Positions 46,823 through 56,124 of a DNA stretch of 64,000 bases are shown here, one piece after another. The notes under the pieces are model-generated. The model was not told the origin of the DNA. It searched no databases and saw nothing but the letters and a program-made list of their open reading frames with translations. The position numbers and the translations under genes are program-made. The stretch is from contig JAOTYD010000001.1 of NCBI GenBank assembly GCA_029862005.1, positions 1 through 64,000 on the forward strand, written 5' to 3'. Within the stretch, counting starts at the first letter, position 1; each line of letters opens with the position of its first letter. This DNA is from Gammaproteobacteria bacterium (GTDB taxonomy: Bacteria; Pseudomonadota; Gammaproteobacteria; GCA-001735895).

Positions 46823-47236
46823 ATGGCCACCATCCAGGTAGAAATCGTCAGCGCCGAGGAGCAGATCTTCTCGGGCGAGGCGCACATGGTGTATGCGCCG
46901 GCGATTATGGGTGAAGTCGGTATTGCGCCGCGCCATACGCCACTGATTTCACCGCTCAAACCGGGCGAAGTACGCCTCGATATGGGCGACGGCAAGGAAG
47001 AGTTTTTCTTCATATCCGGGGGTATTCTGGAAGTCCAGCCACACCTCGTAACAGTACTCTCCGACACCGCGATTCGCGCAGATGATCTCGACGAGGCCGC
47101 CGCCATCGAGGCCCAGAAGCGCGCCGAGGCGGCACTGGCCGACCAGCAATCCGATCTCGACGTCGCCAAGGCCAAGGCCGAACTTGCCGCCGCCGCCGCG
47201 CAAATCCAGGCAATCAGGAAACTCAAGCGAAAGTGA
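46823..47236 (+). CDS. atpC: F0F1 ATP synthase subunit epsilon
   Basis: A 137-residue regulatory subunit. N-terminal beta-sandwich ([59 protein letters not shown]) and a C-terminal Ala-rich helical hairpin that can inhibit ATP hydrolysis. Last gene of the operon and directly followed by a terminator. Confidence 0.97.
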   Translation: MATIQVEIVSAEEQIFSGEAHMVYAPAIMGEVGIAPRHTPLISPLKPGEVRLDMGDGKEEFFFISGGILEVQPHLVTVLSDTAIRADDLDEAAAIEAQKRAEAALADQQSDLDVAKAKAELAAAAAQIQAIRKLKRK

Positions 47237-47248
47237 CGAGGCATATAG

Positions 47249-47270
47249 AAAGGGGCATAGGCCCTTTTTA
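47249..47270 (+). terminator. Rho-independent terminator of the atp operon
   Basis: AAAGGGGC, loop ATAG, GCCCTTTTT: an eight-pair stem (one G-U pair) running into a T-tract, 12 bases after the atpC stop codon. Confidence 0.8.
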
Positions 47271-47281
47271 CATGCCCTGTC

Positions 47282-47313
47282 ATCCCGGAAGCTGCGCAGC
47301 AGCTATCCGGGAT
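47282..47313. repeat. REP-like palindrome between atpC and glmU
   Basis: ATCCCGGA...AGCTGC, loop GCA, GCAGCT...TCCGGGAT: a long imperfect hairpin with one bulged base. It resembles short extragenic palindromes scattered in gammaproteobacterial genomes. Only one copy is seen here. Confidence 0.55.
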
Positions 47314-47448
47314 CTCGCAATCATCAGTCCGATACCAGCGCAGGGATATAATCTCCTGTTACGACTTATCTCGCCAAAACCTTCAGGATAATGAAAAAAA
47401 TGTGCGCTGTTTTACGGTTATTGAAGCATTTTCCATTATTATTCGCAT

Positions 47449-48819
47449 ATGCCACTTAGTATTGTCATTCTCGCCGCGGGCCAGGGAACACGCATGAAAT
47501 CTGCGCGTCCCAAGGTGATCCATGAGCTCGCCGGCAAGCCGTTGCTGCAACATGTCGTCGATATCGGTCGTGCGCTCGAACCCGAGCAGTTAATTGTCGT
47601 GGTCGGACACGGTGCCGTGCGGGTGCAGGAATCGATGCAGGAACCGGACCTGATCTTTGTCGAACAGCGCGAGCAGTTGGGCACCGGGCATGCCCTGGCG
47701 CAATGCCTGGAGCAGGTAACCGCAGGTAACGAGGTGCTGGTGCTGTACGGGGACGTCCCGTTAATTCGCGCCGCAACCCTGTCACAGATGATCGAACAGG
47801 GTCAGGATGCCGTGGTTCGCATACTGAGCTTCAAACCCGACAATCCTTCCGGTTATGGCCGTATAGTGCGTCAGGGTGATTTATCGGTGCGCGCTATCGT
47901 CGAGCATAAAGACGCCAGTCCGGAACAGCTTGGCATCGATGAATGCTATTCCGGCATCATGGTGATTCGCGGAGATCGATTGCAATTCCTTGTCAGCGCG
48001 ATCGATAAGGATAACGCCCAGGGCGAGTATTATCTGACCGACGTGGTAGATATTGCGGTAGCCAATGGTGATGTCGTTAACGCGGTAATTTGCGCGAATC
48101 CAGATGAAGTGATCGGCATTAATGACCAACGACAGCTGGCAGATGTTGAAGCCATTTACCGGTCTCACCAGGCCGAGCTGCTGATGGCGCAGGGCGTCAA
48201 ATTATACGATCCAACGCGTATCGATATTCGCGGTGAGGTGACGGTCGGCCGCGATGTCGAAATCGATATCAATTGCCTGTTAGAGGGCACGGTTTCGCTT
48301 GGAGATAACGTGCGCATCGGTGCCAATTGCGTGATACGAAACACCAGCATCGGTGACGGCAGTGAAATCCATCCCATGACCTCGATCGATGACGCGGTGA
48401 TCGGTTGCGACGTCAGTATCGGTCCGTTTGCACGGATTCGTCCCGGTGCCGAGTTTGACAATACGGTCAAAATAGGAAATTTCGTGGAAGTAAAGAAATC
48501 GCATATTGGTGAAGGCAGCAAGATCAGTCATCTGAGCTATATTGGTGACACCGAGATGGGTGCCGGGGTCAACATCGGTGCGGGCACCATCGTGTGTAAC
48601 TACGACGGCGTTAACAAGTTCAAGACCGTGATCGAAGACGGGGTATTTATTGGCTCGGATACGCAGCTGGTAGCACCGGTAACGGTTGCACGTAATGCGA
48701 CCATTGGCGCGGGATCAACTATTACCAGGGATGCACCGGCCGACAGGCTTACCCTGTCACGCGCGAAACAGGTTACCATTAACAGTTGGTCTAAACCATC
48801 GAAGCAGGAGGAGAGTTAG
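47449..48819 (+). CDS. glmU: Bifunctional GlmU: UDP-N-acetylglucosamine pyrophosphorylase / acetyltransferase
   Basis: A 456-residue enzyme making UDP-GlcNAc for peptidoglycan and LPS. The N-terminal uridyltransferase has the signature ILAAGQGTRMKSARPKVIHE region (AAGQGTRMKSARPK) and YGDVPLI. The C-terminal left-handed beta-helix of hexapeptide repeats (about residues 250-456) carries the acetyltransferase, with ATGNYDGVNK-like CNYDGVNKFKT and His of GNFVEVKKSHIGEGSK. It is followed three bases later by glmS. Confidence 0.97.
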   Translation: MPLSIVILAAGQGTRMKSARPKVIHELAGKPLLQHVVDIGRALEPEQLIVVVGHGAVRVQESMQEPDLIFVEQREQLGTGHALAQCLEQVTAGNEVLVLYGDVPLIRAATLSQMIEQGQDAVVRILSFKPDNPSGYGRIVRQGDLSVRAIVEHKDASPEQLGIDECYSGIMVIRGDRLQFLVSAIDKDNAQGEYYLTDVVDIAVANGDVVNAVICANPDEVIGINDQRQLADVEAIYRSHQAELLMAQGVKLYDPTRIDIRGEVTVGRDVEIDINCLLEGTVSLGDNVRIGANCVIRNTSIGDGSEIHPMTSIDDAVIGCDVSIGPFARIRPGAEFDNTVKIGNFVEVKKSHIGEGSKISHLSYIGDTEMGAGVNIGAGTIVCNYDGVNKFKTVIEDGVFIGSDTQLVAPVTVARNATIGAGSTITRDAPADRLTLSRAKQVTINSWSKPSKQEES

Positions 48820-48822
48820 TCC

Positions 48823-50646
48823 ATGTGTGGCATCGTAGGCGCATTAGCGCAACGCAACGTCAGTTCGATACTGCTTGAGGGTTTATACCGCCTCGAGTAC
48901 CGCGGTTATGACTCCGCCGGTATGGCGCTTATAGAAAATCATAAGCTGTCACGATTCCGTGCGCTCGGCAAGGTCAGTGAGCTTGAAACCCGGATGCCGG
49001 TTGAACAACCGGGACATGTCGGAATCGCGCACACCCGCTGGGCCACCCACGGTGCGCCTTCCGAAACCAACGCCCATCCACACTTTTCCAACGACCGCAT
49101 CGCGGTTGTTCACAACGGGATTATCGAGAATTACAAGGCCATTCGTGAACGTTTGCTTAAAGCAGGATACGAGTTCAGTTCTGAAACCGACAGTGAAGTT
49201 GTTGCGCATTTAATCGACAGTTATTTCAACGGCGACCTGTTTGATGCCGTAAAAAAAGCGGTCGACGAACTAGAAGGCGCATTTGCGCTCGGCATTATTG
49301 CCGTCGATGATCCGCAAACACTCGTCGCCTGTCGTCGTGGTAATCCGTTGGTGGTTGGCGTGGGGATCAAGGAGAATTTTGTTGCATCCGATGTATCGGC
49401 GCTGTTGCCGGTGACCAACCGGTTCGTATATCTTGAAGAGGGTGACTACGTCGTTCTGCATAATGGCGATTACCAGGTCTACAACTCGTCAGGTAAAGCC
49501 AGGCAACATGACGTAAAGATCAGCGAGTTGAATAGCGACTCGGCCAACAAGGGCGAGTACCGTCATTACATGCTGAAGGAAATTCACGAGCAGGGACAGG
49601 CGATTGCCGAATGCCTGGAAGGCCGCATCAGCGACAAGACCGTGCTCGATTCGATTTTTGGCTATGACGCCGATGCGATTTTCGAGCGCGTCGAGAATGT
49701 CCAGATCATTGCCTGCGGTACCAGTTATCACGCTGGAATTGTCGCCCGCTACTGGATCGAGTCGCTGCTGGATATACCCTGCCAGGTCGAAGTCGCGAGC
49801 GAGTTCCGTTATCGCAAGGCGGTAGTTCCCGAGAATACATTGTTCCTGACCCTGTCGCAGTCGGGGGAAACCGCCGATACGCTTTCGGCACTGCGTAGCC
49901 TCGAGTCGAAAAATTATTGTGGCTCCCTGAGCATTTGCAATGCACCGGAATCGTCAATGGTACGCGAGTCGGACCTGGTCATGATGACCCGCGCCGGACC
50001 CGAAATCGGGGTTGCGTCGACCAAGGCTTTTACCACGCAACTGGTGGCGATGCTGTTATTTGTTGCGGCACTCGGCAAGCGGCAAAAGCGACTCGACGAT
50101 AAAATCATAGCCGACATTATCGGTGAATTGAATGCCCTGCCCGCGCTGATCGAAAAATTACTCGGGCTCGAAGCGCAGATCGAAGTCATCGCCGAGGATT
50201 TTGTCGATAAAGAACACGCGCTGTTTCTCGGCCGCGGTGAGCATCACGCCATCGCGATGGAGGGCGCGCTCAAGCTCAAGGAAATTTCCTATATCCACGC
50301 CGAGGCCTATCCTGCCGGTGAACTCAAGCATGGGCCGTTGGCCCTGGTCGACGCCGAGATGCCGGTGATCGTGGTGGCGCCAAACGACGATCTGCTCGAG
50401 AAGCTGCACTCCAATATGCAGGAGGTCAAGGCGCGTGGCGGCAAGCTTTACGTATTTGCCCACCGTGGGGCACACCTTGAAACCGATTCCGACGATATCG
50501 TGATCGAGATGGATTGTGACACCGACTGGGTGACCCCGATCCTGTCGACGATTCCACTGCAGCTATTCAGCTATCACGTCGCGGTATTACGCGGCACGGA
50601 TGTCGATCAACCGCGTAACCTCGCCAAATCGGTCACTGTTGAATAA
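48823..50646 (+). CDS. glmS: Glucosamine-6-phosphate synthase
   Basis: A 607-residue enzyme converting fructose-6-phosphate and glutamine to glucosamine-6-phosphate. The N-terminal glutaminase starts MCGIVGA with nucleophile Cys2 and has TRWATHGAPSETNAHPH. Two SIS domains follow (CGTSYHAGIVARYW, SQSGETADT) and the C-terminal tail [13 protein letters not shown]. No leader ribozyme is present in the three-base gap to glmU, as expected outside Firmicutes. Confidence 0.98.
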   Translation: MCGIVGALAQRNVSSILLEGLYRLEYRGYDSAGMALIENHKLSRFRALGKVSELETRMPVEQPGHVGIAHTRWATHGAPSETNAHPHFSNDRIAVVHNGIIENYKAIRERLLKAGYEFSSETDSEVVAHLIDSYFNGDLFDAVKKAVDELEGAFALGIIAVDDPQTLVACRRGNPLVVGVGIKENFVASDVSALLPVTNRFVYLEEGDYVVLHNGDYQVYNSSGKARQHDVKISELNSDSANKGEYRHYMLKEIHEQGQAIAECLEGRISDKTVLDSIFGYDADAIFERVENVQIIACGTSYHAGIVARYWIESLLDIPCQVEVASEFRYRKAVVPENTLFLTLSQSGETADTLSALRSLESKNYCGSLSICNAPESSMVRESDLVMMTRAGPEIGVASTKAFTTQLVAMLLFVAALGKRQKRLDDKIIADIIGELNALPALIEKLLGLEAQIEVIAEDFVDKEHALFLGRGEHHAIAMEGALKLKEISYIHAEAYPAGELKHGPLALVDAEMPVIVVAPNDDLLEKLHSNMQEVKARGGKLYVFAHRGAHLETDSDDIVIEMDCDTDWVTPILSTIPLQLFSYHVAVLRGTDVDQPRNLAKSVTVE

Positions 50647-50941
50647 CGCTGACGTCGATCGATCCGGGTCCAGAATTGTGGCGATTGCCATCACCCCGCT
50701 GCCGCTATCAATACTGCTGTCACTGGTCGCCTGTAGTGCGGGTCAGCAGCGTCCGATCCCGGTGGACAGGCCACAGACTGCATGCGTCGATCCGCGTCCG
50801 CAGATATGTACCATGGATTACACCCCCGTCTGCGCCGAACTCAGAAGTGGTGAATTGAAAACCTATTCCAACGCCTGCTCGGCCTGTGCTGACGCATACG
50901 TGGTTTCATATCGCCTAGATCCTTGTGTTGCTGAGTCGTAG
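50639..50941 (+). CDS. Small lipoprotein with Kazal-like domain
   Basis: About 100 residues. A hydrophobic segment ending LSLVAC gives a lipobox. The mature part has six cysteines in the pattern [19 protein letters not shown] ... [11 protein letters not shown] ... YRLDPC, which fits a Kazal-type serine-protease-inhibitor fold. The start is uncertain: TTG 50639 overlaps the glmS stop, ATG 50600 lies inside glmS, and GTG 50678 would leave a signal with no positive charge. Its 3' end overlaps copA tail to tail by 27 bases. It may inhibit or bind proteases at the cell surface. Confidence 0.7.
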   Translation: MNNADVDRSGSRIVAIAITPLPLSILLSLVACSAGQQRPIPVDRPQTACVDPRPQICTMDYTPVCAELRSGELKTYSNACSACADAYVVSYRLDPCVAES

Positions 50942-53347
50942 TGCATTGCCGATAACTGACACCGAGCTCAAGCTCATCGCGGCGGCGGCAATCATGGGCG
51001 ATAATAACAACCCGAATATCGGGTACAACACGCCGGCGGCGACGGGAACGCCCATCGAGTTGTAAATAAATGCGAAGAACAGGTTCTGGCGGATATTTCG
51101 CATCGTCGCCCTGCTCAGGCGCTGCGCCCGCACGATACCGCGCAGGTCACCCTTGACCAGGGTGACACCCGCGCTTTCCATCGCAACATCGGTACCGGTA
51201 CCCATGGCGATGCCGACATGGGATTGTGCCAGGGCCGGGGCATCGTTGATGCCGTCGCCGGCCATCGCAACAATGCGCCCCTCTGCCTGTAACTTTTTGA
51301 TGACCTCTACCTTTTGCTCTGGTGAAACCTCGGCTTCGATACGATCGATACCAAGCGGGCCGGCGATCGCGTTGGCGGTGGTCACGTTATCCCCGGTCAG
51401 CATGACGATATCAATCCCTCCTGCGTGCAGGTCAAGTATCGCCTCCGGGGTTGATGCCTTGACGGGGTCGGCCACGCTGAGCAGTCCGGCGGCTATGCTA
51501 TCGATAGCAACGTACATGACGGTCTGTCCCTGGTTACGGCCGGTCTCGGCAATTGAGGGTAAATTTCCGGAATCGATCGAAAGGGATTGCAGCAACTTCA
51601 AATTACCCAGTGCAATCTGGTGTTCTCCGACGCTGCCAGTGACGCCCTCGCCCGTCATCGAAACAAAGTTTGCAACCGTTTTGAGATCGATATTCCGATC
51701 CCTGGCGCCTTCAACAATGGCCGTCGCCAACGGATGTTCGCTGGCGCGCTCGAGACTCGCTGCGAGCTGTAGCACGATGTTTTCGTCATAACCATCGCCG
51801 GGATGTACCGATACCAGCCGTGGCTTACCCTCGGTCAGGGTGCCGGTTTTATCCACCACCAGCGTATCGACTTTCTCCATGACTTCGAGTGCTTCGGCGT
51901 TCTTGATCAATACACCCATGGTGGCACCTTTGCCGGTGCCTACCATGATCGACATGGGTGTGGCGAGGCCCAGCGCACAGGGGCAGGCGATAATGAGAAC
52001 CGCAACCGAGTTGATGATGGCATACGCGAGTCGGGGTTCGGGACCGACCAGTCCCCAGGCGATCAGGGTAATGACCGCAACCGCTACCACGGCTGGTACG
52101 AAATACCCGGCCACGACGTCGGCCAGTTTTTGTATCGGAGCACGTGAGCGCTGTGCCTCGCTGACCATTGTCACAATTTGTGCGAGCAAGGTTTCGGCAC
52201 CCACTCTTTCTGCCTGCATCAACAGGCTGCCGGTGCCATTAACAGTTGCGCCAATCACGACGTCACCCGCAACTTTCTCTACCGGGATCGGTTCGCCGGT
52301 AACCATGGACTCATCCACGGCGCTGTTGCCGCTGCTGACAATGCCGTCTACGGGTATCTTTTCCCCGGGCCTGACGCGCAGTATGTTCCCGGGTTTGACA
52401 AGGTCCAGGGCGATATCTTCTTCGTTTCCGTCTGCATGCACGATGCGGGCGGTGTTTGGAGCGAGCCCCAACAGCAACTTGAGCGCGGCGTTGGTATGGC
52501 TGCGCGCGCGTAACTCAAGCACCTGGCCGAGTAGTACCAGGGTTGTGATGACGGCGGCCGCTTCGAAATAAACCGGAATCGTGCCGTCGCCGTGCAGCAT
52601 ATCAGCCGGGAAAATACCGGGTAACAACAATGCAACCACGCTGTAACTCCAGGCAACGCCGACACCAATCGCGATCAGCGTAAACATGTTGAGATTCCGG
52701 GTCCGCAGCGACAGCCAGCCGCGCTGAAAAAAAGGCCAGCCACACCACAGCACAACCGGGGTTGCGAGTACGAACTGGATCCATTGCGCTGTCTTCATCG
52801 ACAGGCCCGGTGGCAATAAAGCCGGTGCGAGGTCGGCGATCATCGCCAGCACAAAAACCGGCAAGGCGAGCGACAGGCCGATCCAGAAACGCCGGCTCAT
52901 GTCGATCAGCTCTTCATTCTTCTCTTCGATCTCGATCGTGCGGGATTCCAGAGCCATGCCACATTTGGGGCAACTGCCGGGATGGTCCTGTACGATCTCG
53001 GGGTGCATCGGGCAGGTATATTCAATTCGCGTGGACCGCAACGGGGTGCCTGCCGGTTCCAGCGCCATGCCGCATATCGGGCAGCTACCGGGGTGATCCT
53101 GTTCGATTTCAGGATCCATCGGACAAATGTATAAACTCGCATCGGCAACCGGATCAGTGACAGCAGGCCTGTCCGGGTTCAGATAGAAATTCGGGTCGTT
53201 ACTGAATTTTTGTGCACAGCCCTGGCAACAGAAAAAATAATCAGTGCCTTTATACTGAACCGAGAATTCGCTTTCGGTTGACACTTTCATACCGCAAACC
53301 GGATCGTACAAATCGGTTGAAATATGATTTTCGGCGGTGCCTTGCAT
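50915..53347 (-). CDS. copA: Copper-exporting P1B-type ATPase
   Basis: About 810 residues from ATG 53347 (GAGA upstream); a GTG at 53410 would add an odd hydrophobic N-terminus. N-terminal YHS domain ([19 protein letters not shown]), then two heavy-metal-binding repeats ([20 protein letters not shown] and [20 protein letters not shown]), then eight membrane helices with CPC in [23 protein letters not shown], phosphorylated Asp in [11 protein letters not shown], and [10 protein letters not shown]. These identify a soft-metal exporter, most likely Cu(I) or Ag(I). Classical HMA domains with CxxC are absent; the YHS and repeat modules take their place. Confidence 0.93.
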   Translation of the reverse strand: MQGTAENHISTDLYDPVCGMKVSTESEFSVQYKGTDYFFCCQGCAQKFSNDPNFYLNPDRPAVTDPVADASLYICPMDPEIEQDHPGSCPICGMALEPAGTPLRSTRIEYTCPMHPEIVQDHPGSCPKCGMALESRTIEIEEKNEELIDMSRRFWIGLSLALPVFVLAMIADLAPALLPPGLSMKTAQWIQFVLATPVVLWCGWPFFQRGWLSLRTRNLNMFTLIAIGVGVAWSYSVVALLLPGIFPADMLHGDGTIPVYFEAAAVITTLVLLGQVLELRARSHTNAALKLLLGLAPNTARIVHADGNEEDIALDLVKPGNILRVRPGEKIPVDGIVSSGNSAVDESMVTGEPIPVEKVAGDVVIGATVNGTGSLLMQAERVGAETLLAQIVTMVSEAQRSRAPIQKLADVVAGYFVPAVVAVAVITLIAWGLVGPEPRLAYAIINSVAVLIIACPCALGLATPMSIMVGTGKGATMGVLIKNAEALEVMEKVDTLVVDKTGTLTEGKPRLVSVHPGDGYDENIVLQLAASLERASEHPLATAIVEGARDRNIDLKTVANFVSMTGEGVTGSVGEHQIALGNLKLLQSLSIDSGNLPSIAETGRNQGQTVMYVAIDSIAAGLLSVADPVKASTPEAILDLHAGGIDIVMLTGDNVTTANAIAGPLGIDRIEAEVSPEQKVEVIKKLQAEGRIVAMAGDGINDAPALAQSHVGIAMGTGTDVAMESAGVTLVKGDLRGIVRAQRLSRATMRNIRQNLFFAFIYNSMGVPVAAGVLYPIFGLLLSPMIAAAAMSLSSVSVIGNALRLSNTRI

Positions 53348-53494
53348 CGGTTTCTCAAGATTTGAAGGAGCAATGAAATAGATTATAAAGCCTGTAGTAA
53401 CTACCGACACAAGGATAAAGATCCACGCTTATGCTGTGGTCGCGTCGTAGCTGTTCGATTGAACGGTACATCGAAATCGGTGTTGTTCCAGTCC

Positions 53495-53520
53495 AAAAAA
53501 AAACCCCGCCGAAGCGGGGT
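53495..53520 (-). terminator. Rho-independent terminator after the VWA-lipoprotein gene
   Basis: On the minus strand: ACCCCGC, loop TTCG, GCGGGGT, then nine T. A seven-pair GC-rich stem with a stable tetraloop, about 58 bases past the stop codon at 53578. Confidence 0.88.
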
Positions 53521-53577
53521 AGACGTGAGGAAAATCGAATAGTGATTTAACTGCAGGTTATGGCACCTGGAGTAGAA

Positions 53578-54249
53578 TTATTTGACGTTATAGATAAATT
53601 CCTGGATCTTGGTCGCGTCAATCAACGTGTTCCAGCTTCTTGCACCAGAATCAACGATTCGCTGGTTCCATTTTTTAATACGCTTACGGTAGACTTCCGG
53701 ATTGGCGCTGTCGTCGGTGAGCTTGATGACATTCATGGCAGCGATGTCGATGCCGTCAAATTCATCCTCGGCAAATTTTCGGACCACACCCGACGGCAGT
53801 TCCTCTTTCATATCGCTAAAGACGAACATCACCTGGGTACCGGATTTGGTCGCTTTTAGATAATCAGAGCAAAGCATTAAAGCGCCACTGATATCGGTAA
53901 GTCGGGACTTGGCATTACCCCTGCCAAATTTGTCCAGTGTTTTTGCAATTGCCAGTTTTTGAGTGTTGGCTTTTGTGGGCCTGTAATCCAGGGTCAGTTT
54001 TGTCACCAGATTTTCTTCCGCGTAGCTGTTACTGTCGATCTTGACCAAGAACAGGCTATCGCCAGGAATCATTTCGGGTACGATGCCGGCCTTGATGATA
54101 TTGGCCACGTTTGCCTTCTCACCGGCGTAAGTGCCGGATATATCCATCAATGCACAGAATGATGTTTCATATTCTTTACTGTCGGTGCAGGCTGAAACAA
54201 CGACTGATACCGATAGCGCGAGCAGAATACGGGTGATTATTTTTTCCAT
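53578..54249 (-). CDS. VWA-like lipoprotein of an uncharacterised envelope cluster
   Basis: 223 residues. A lipoprotein signal ends in VVSAC (Cys about 21). The mature part looks like a von Willebrand A fold: MIDAS-like DxSxT in FCALMDISGTYAGEK near the start of the domain, a middle Thr/Asp segment LTDISGALMLCSDYL, and VMFVFSDMKEELPSG as the third metal strand. Metal-dependent protein binding in the periplasm is therefore likely. It is the last gene before a strong terminator and 14 bases after the coiled-coil membrane protein, so the two are cotranscribed. Function unknown. Confidence 0.8.
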   Translation of the reverse strand: MEKIITRILLALSVSVVVSACTDSKEYETSFCALMDISGTYAGEKANVANIIKAGIVPEMIPGDSLFLVKIDSNSYAEENLVTKLTLDYRPTKANTQKLAIAKTLDKFGRGNAKSRLTDISGALMLCSDYLKATKSGTQVMFVFSDMKEELPSGVVRKFAEDEFDGIDIAAMNVIKLTDDSANPEVYRKRIKKWNQRIVDSGARSWNTLIDATKIQEFIYNVK

Positions 54250-54263
54250 TGTATTCTCCCAGC

Positions 54264-55664
54264 TTAGCTTGCGCTGACATGTTTCCCGCTAATCAGATTA
54301 GCGATCTGCACGGGGATAATGATGTAGATGTCAAACACGTGCACCAATATATTAAAGAATCCCTCGATTAGATAAGCGATCATGTTAGCCAGATGGCAGA
54401 GCAAGGTGATGAATACGGTATACATCTTGGCGAATGCATGTTGGCTGGCCTCGATAAACATTTCCAGTGGTATCGCGATTACCGCCAGAATCCATGGCAG
54501 CACAAAGCCGAGCATTGCTTGTCCAATCACAGTAATTCTTGAGTTGATTTCATCGGAAACCGTCGCCGATCCTCCGGCCAGGCTGATATCAAGAGCGTTT
54601 TTGGCTTCTGCCAGGTTTTCCCGCAGGATCGCGAGCGACGCTTCTACCGTAGACAGAAACAAAAGCCCCAGCAGACAACCAAATAATATGATTTTACGCT
54701 TGGCCCGAGTCATATTGGCAATCTGGGGAAAGGTGTGGGTTACCCCTATTGCTTCAAATAGAAATATGCCTAAAACCAGTTCCAACGCGACAATAACCAG
54801 TGCGGAGATTTCTGATACTGCCATTCCGGCGACGCGAACTCCGGCAGGTACCAGTTCGGACATCGGCAGCGCTATCAGGTTAAAGTTGATAAAAGCGCCA
54901 ACCAGGCCCACACAGATGACGATCAGTGAGATGATAAAAAGCTTGGTCACCTTTGAGGAGAGCATATCGATCGATTCGGGTTCAGCGGCCGAAATTTTTT
55001 CGTATTGAGTCATATATTTTTCAATATTACGGCTGTTTTCGGTCACCTTATCGACCTGACTACTGATCTCCTTGCCCAGTTTTTCAACCCGTTTCCAGAT
55101 CGGTGCCATCGATCCCAGTATCTTGTGGCGTTTTGCTGAAACCTCGCGAAGTTCAGACAGGGCTTTCTTTTCTCCCTCAACCGCAGATTTATGAATTTCA
55201 CCCAACATACCTTCGATAATTCGGTCAGAGGTCGAACCCTTTACCTTGGCGATACTCTTGACGACTTCACTCCATCCGGGTGCTTCGGGTGTGACCTGCC
55301 CACACTCGTTATAATCGGCCTCAAGCTGGCTGATTTTTTCGTCGAGTTTTAATTGTAATTTGGGGTAACCGGCAAGACTTTTGGTATTCGCCATATCGAT
55401 TTTGGAAAATTCCTGAAGAATTTCGCCCTGAATTTTGGCAACCCCGGATTCCAGCAGGACTTTTCTATCCTTCTCGCGCATGGCCTCGGCCGTATTTTTG
55501 GTCCATTCGGCCAATTTTCTCAGGCCGCCGGCGGTTGCATCAGAAAAAGTCTGGATCATTTTATGCACGGGTTCCCTGGCAAAAAACAGGAAAATCATGC
55601 TAGCTGCTATCCAGACTGCGATTGAAACACCAGGCATTTCTGGCAAAAAGTAAAAACTCTTCAT
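54264..55664 (-). CDS. Coiled-coil multi-pass membrane protein, unrecognised
   Basis: 466 residues. One membrane helix near the start (about 14-31), then a long charged helical/coiled-coil region (about 40-235; for example KLDEKISQLEADYNE and KLGKEISSQVDKVTENSRN), then about five or six membrane segments from residue 243 to 460. No known transporter or enzyme motif is seen. The layout suggests a structural or signalling membrane protein that could work with the VWA-like lipoprotein encoded 14 bases downstream. I do not recognise the family. Confidence 0.8.
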   Translation of the reverse strand: MKSFYFLPEMPGVSIAVWIAASMIFLFFAREPVHKMIQTFSDATAGGLRKLAEWTKNTAEAMREKDRKVLLESGVAKIQGEILQEFSKIDMANTKSLAGYPKLQLKLDEKISQLEADYNECGQVTPEAPGWSEVVKSIAKVKGSTSDRIIEGMLGEIHKSAVEGEKKALSELREVSAKRHKILGSMAPIWKRVEKLGKEISSQVDKVTENSRNIEKYMTQYEKISAAEPESIDMLSSKVTKLFIISLIVICVGLVGAFINFNLIALPMSELVPAGVRVAGMAVSEISALVIVALELVLGIFLFEAIGVTHTFPQIANMTRAKRKIILFGCLLGLLFLSTVEASLAILRENLAEAKNALDISLAGGSATVSDEINSRITVIGQAMLGFVLPWILAVIAIPLEMFIEASQHAFAKMYTVFITLLCHLANMIAYLIEGFFNILVHVFDIYIIIPVQIANLISGKHVSAS

Positions 55665-55728
55665 GGTGAGCTTCCTAATTTAATCTATGTTCGTGAGTAA
55701 TAGAGAATAGATGCCTTTTGAAGGAATG

Positions 55729-55917
55729 CTATTCGTTGTTGGCAATCGAAAGTGCGTAATGCTTCAATTTCGGACTTTTTGTCGCCGAAAAATAGTGCAA
55801 CAAGAATGCCTTTCTAGCCCTGCTCCAGCCATGCTTTTTCGCGACAATCCCGCTATTCCAGAGGGCTACGGTAATGCCGGGAACCGTTGACCAGGCCTTG
55901 ATAATTTTTGTAAACAT
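55729..55917 (-). CDS. Small 62-residue hypothetical protein
   Basis: A short basic protein opening MFTKIIKAWSTVPGITVAL with an amphipathic or membrane-touching helix, then a basic segment (VAKKHGWSRARKAFLLHYF). GAGG lies eight bases before the ATG, supporting translation. It is 64 bases upstream of the coiled-coil membrane protein gene, probably in the same transcript. Nothing similar comes to mind. Confidence 0.55.
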   Translation of the reverse strand: MFTKIIKAWSTVPGITVALWNSGIVAKKHGWSRARKAFLLHYFSATKSPKLKHYALSIANNE

Positions 55918-55959
55918 GGGATTAACCTCAGTTTTACTAAATGTATGAAGACTTTAGGC

Positions 55960-56079
55960 AGGCGCTGTGAAAAATCGGTGAAAAACATGAAAAAAAGGCT
56001 ATAAATTTCTGCAAGGCGCTGTTTTATTTCGAAATATTTCGCATTCTGAGGCGCCACACAGCAGCCCTTGCAGGCGCCT
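55960..56079. promoter_or_regulatory. Repeated AGGCGC boxes in a divergent control region
   Basis: The hexamer AGGCGC occurs at 55960, 56014, 56049 and 56072, the first pair extended as AGGCGCTGT and the second as AGGCGCC. All lie in the 207 bases between the small-protein gene (minus strand) and the response-regulator gene (plus strand). This suggests operator sites for the neighbouring regulator; no promoter boxes could be fixed with confidence. Confidence 0.4.
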
Positions 56080-56124
56080 ATTATAGTTGAAATCTATGTT
56101 TAAAAAGCTTTACTGGACGCGCTG

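Noticed and set aside
48820-48822. glmS ribozyme in front of glmS
   Set aside because: The gap to glmU is three bases, and the ribozyme is a Gram-positive feature.
55866-56057. A 63-residue minus-strand frame overlapping the small-protein gene
   Set aside because: It overlaps the better-supported 62-residue ORF, has no good ribosome-binding site and covers the repeated control boxes.
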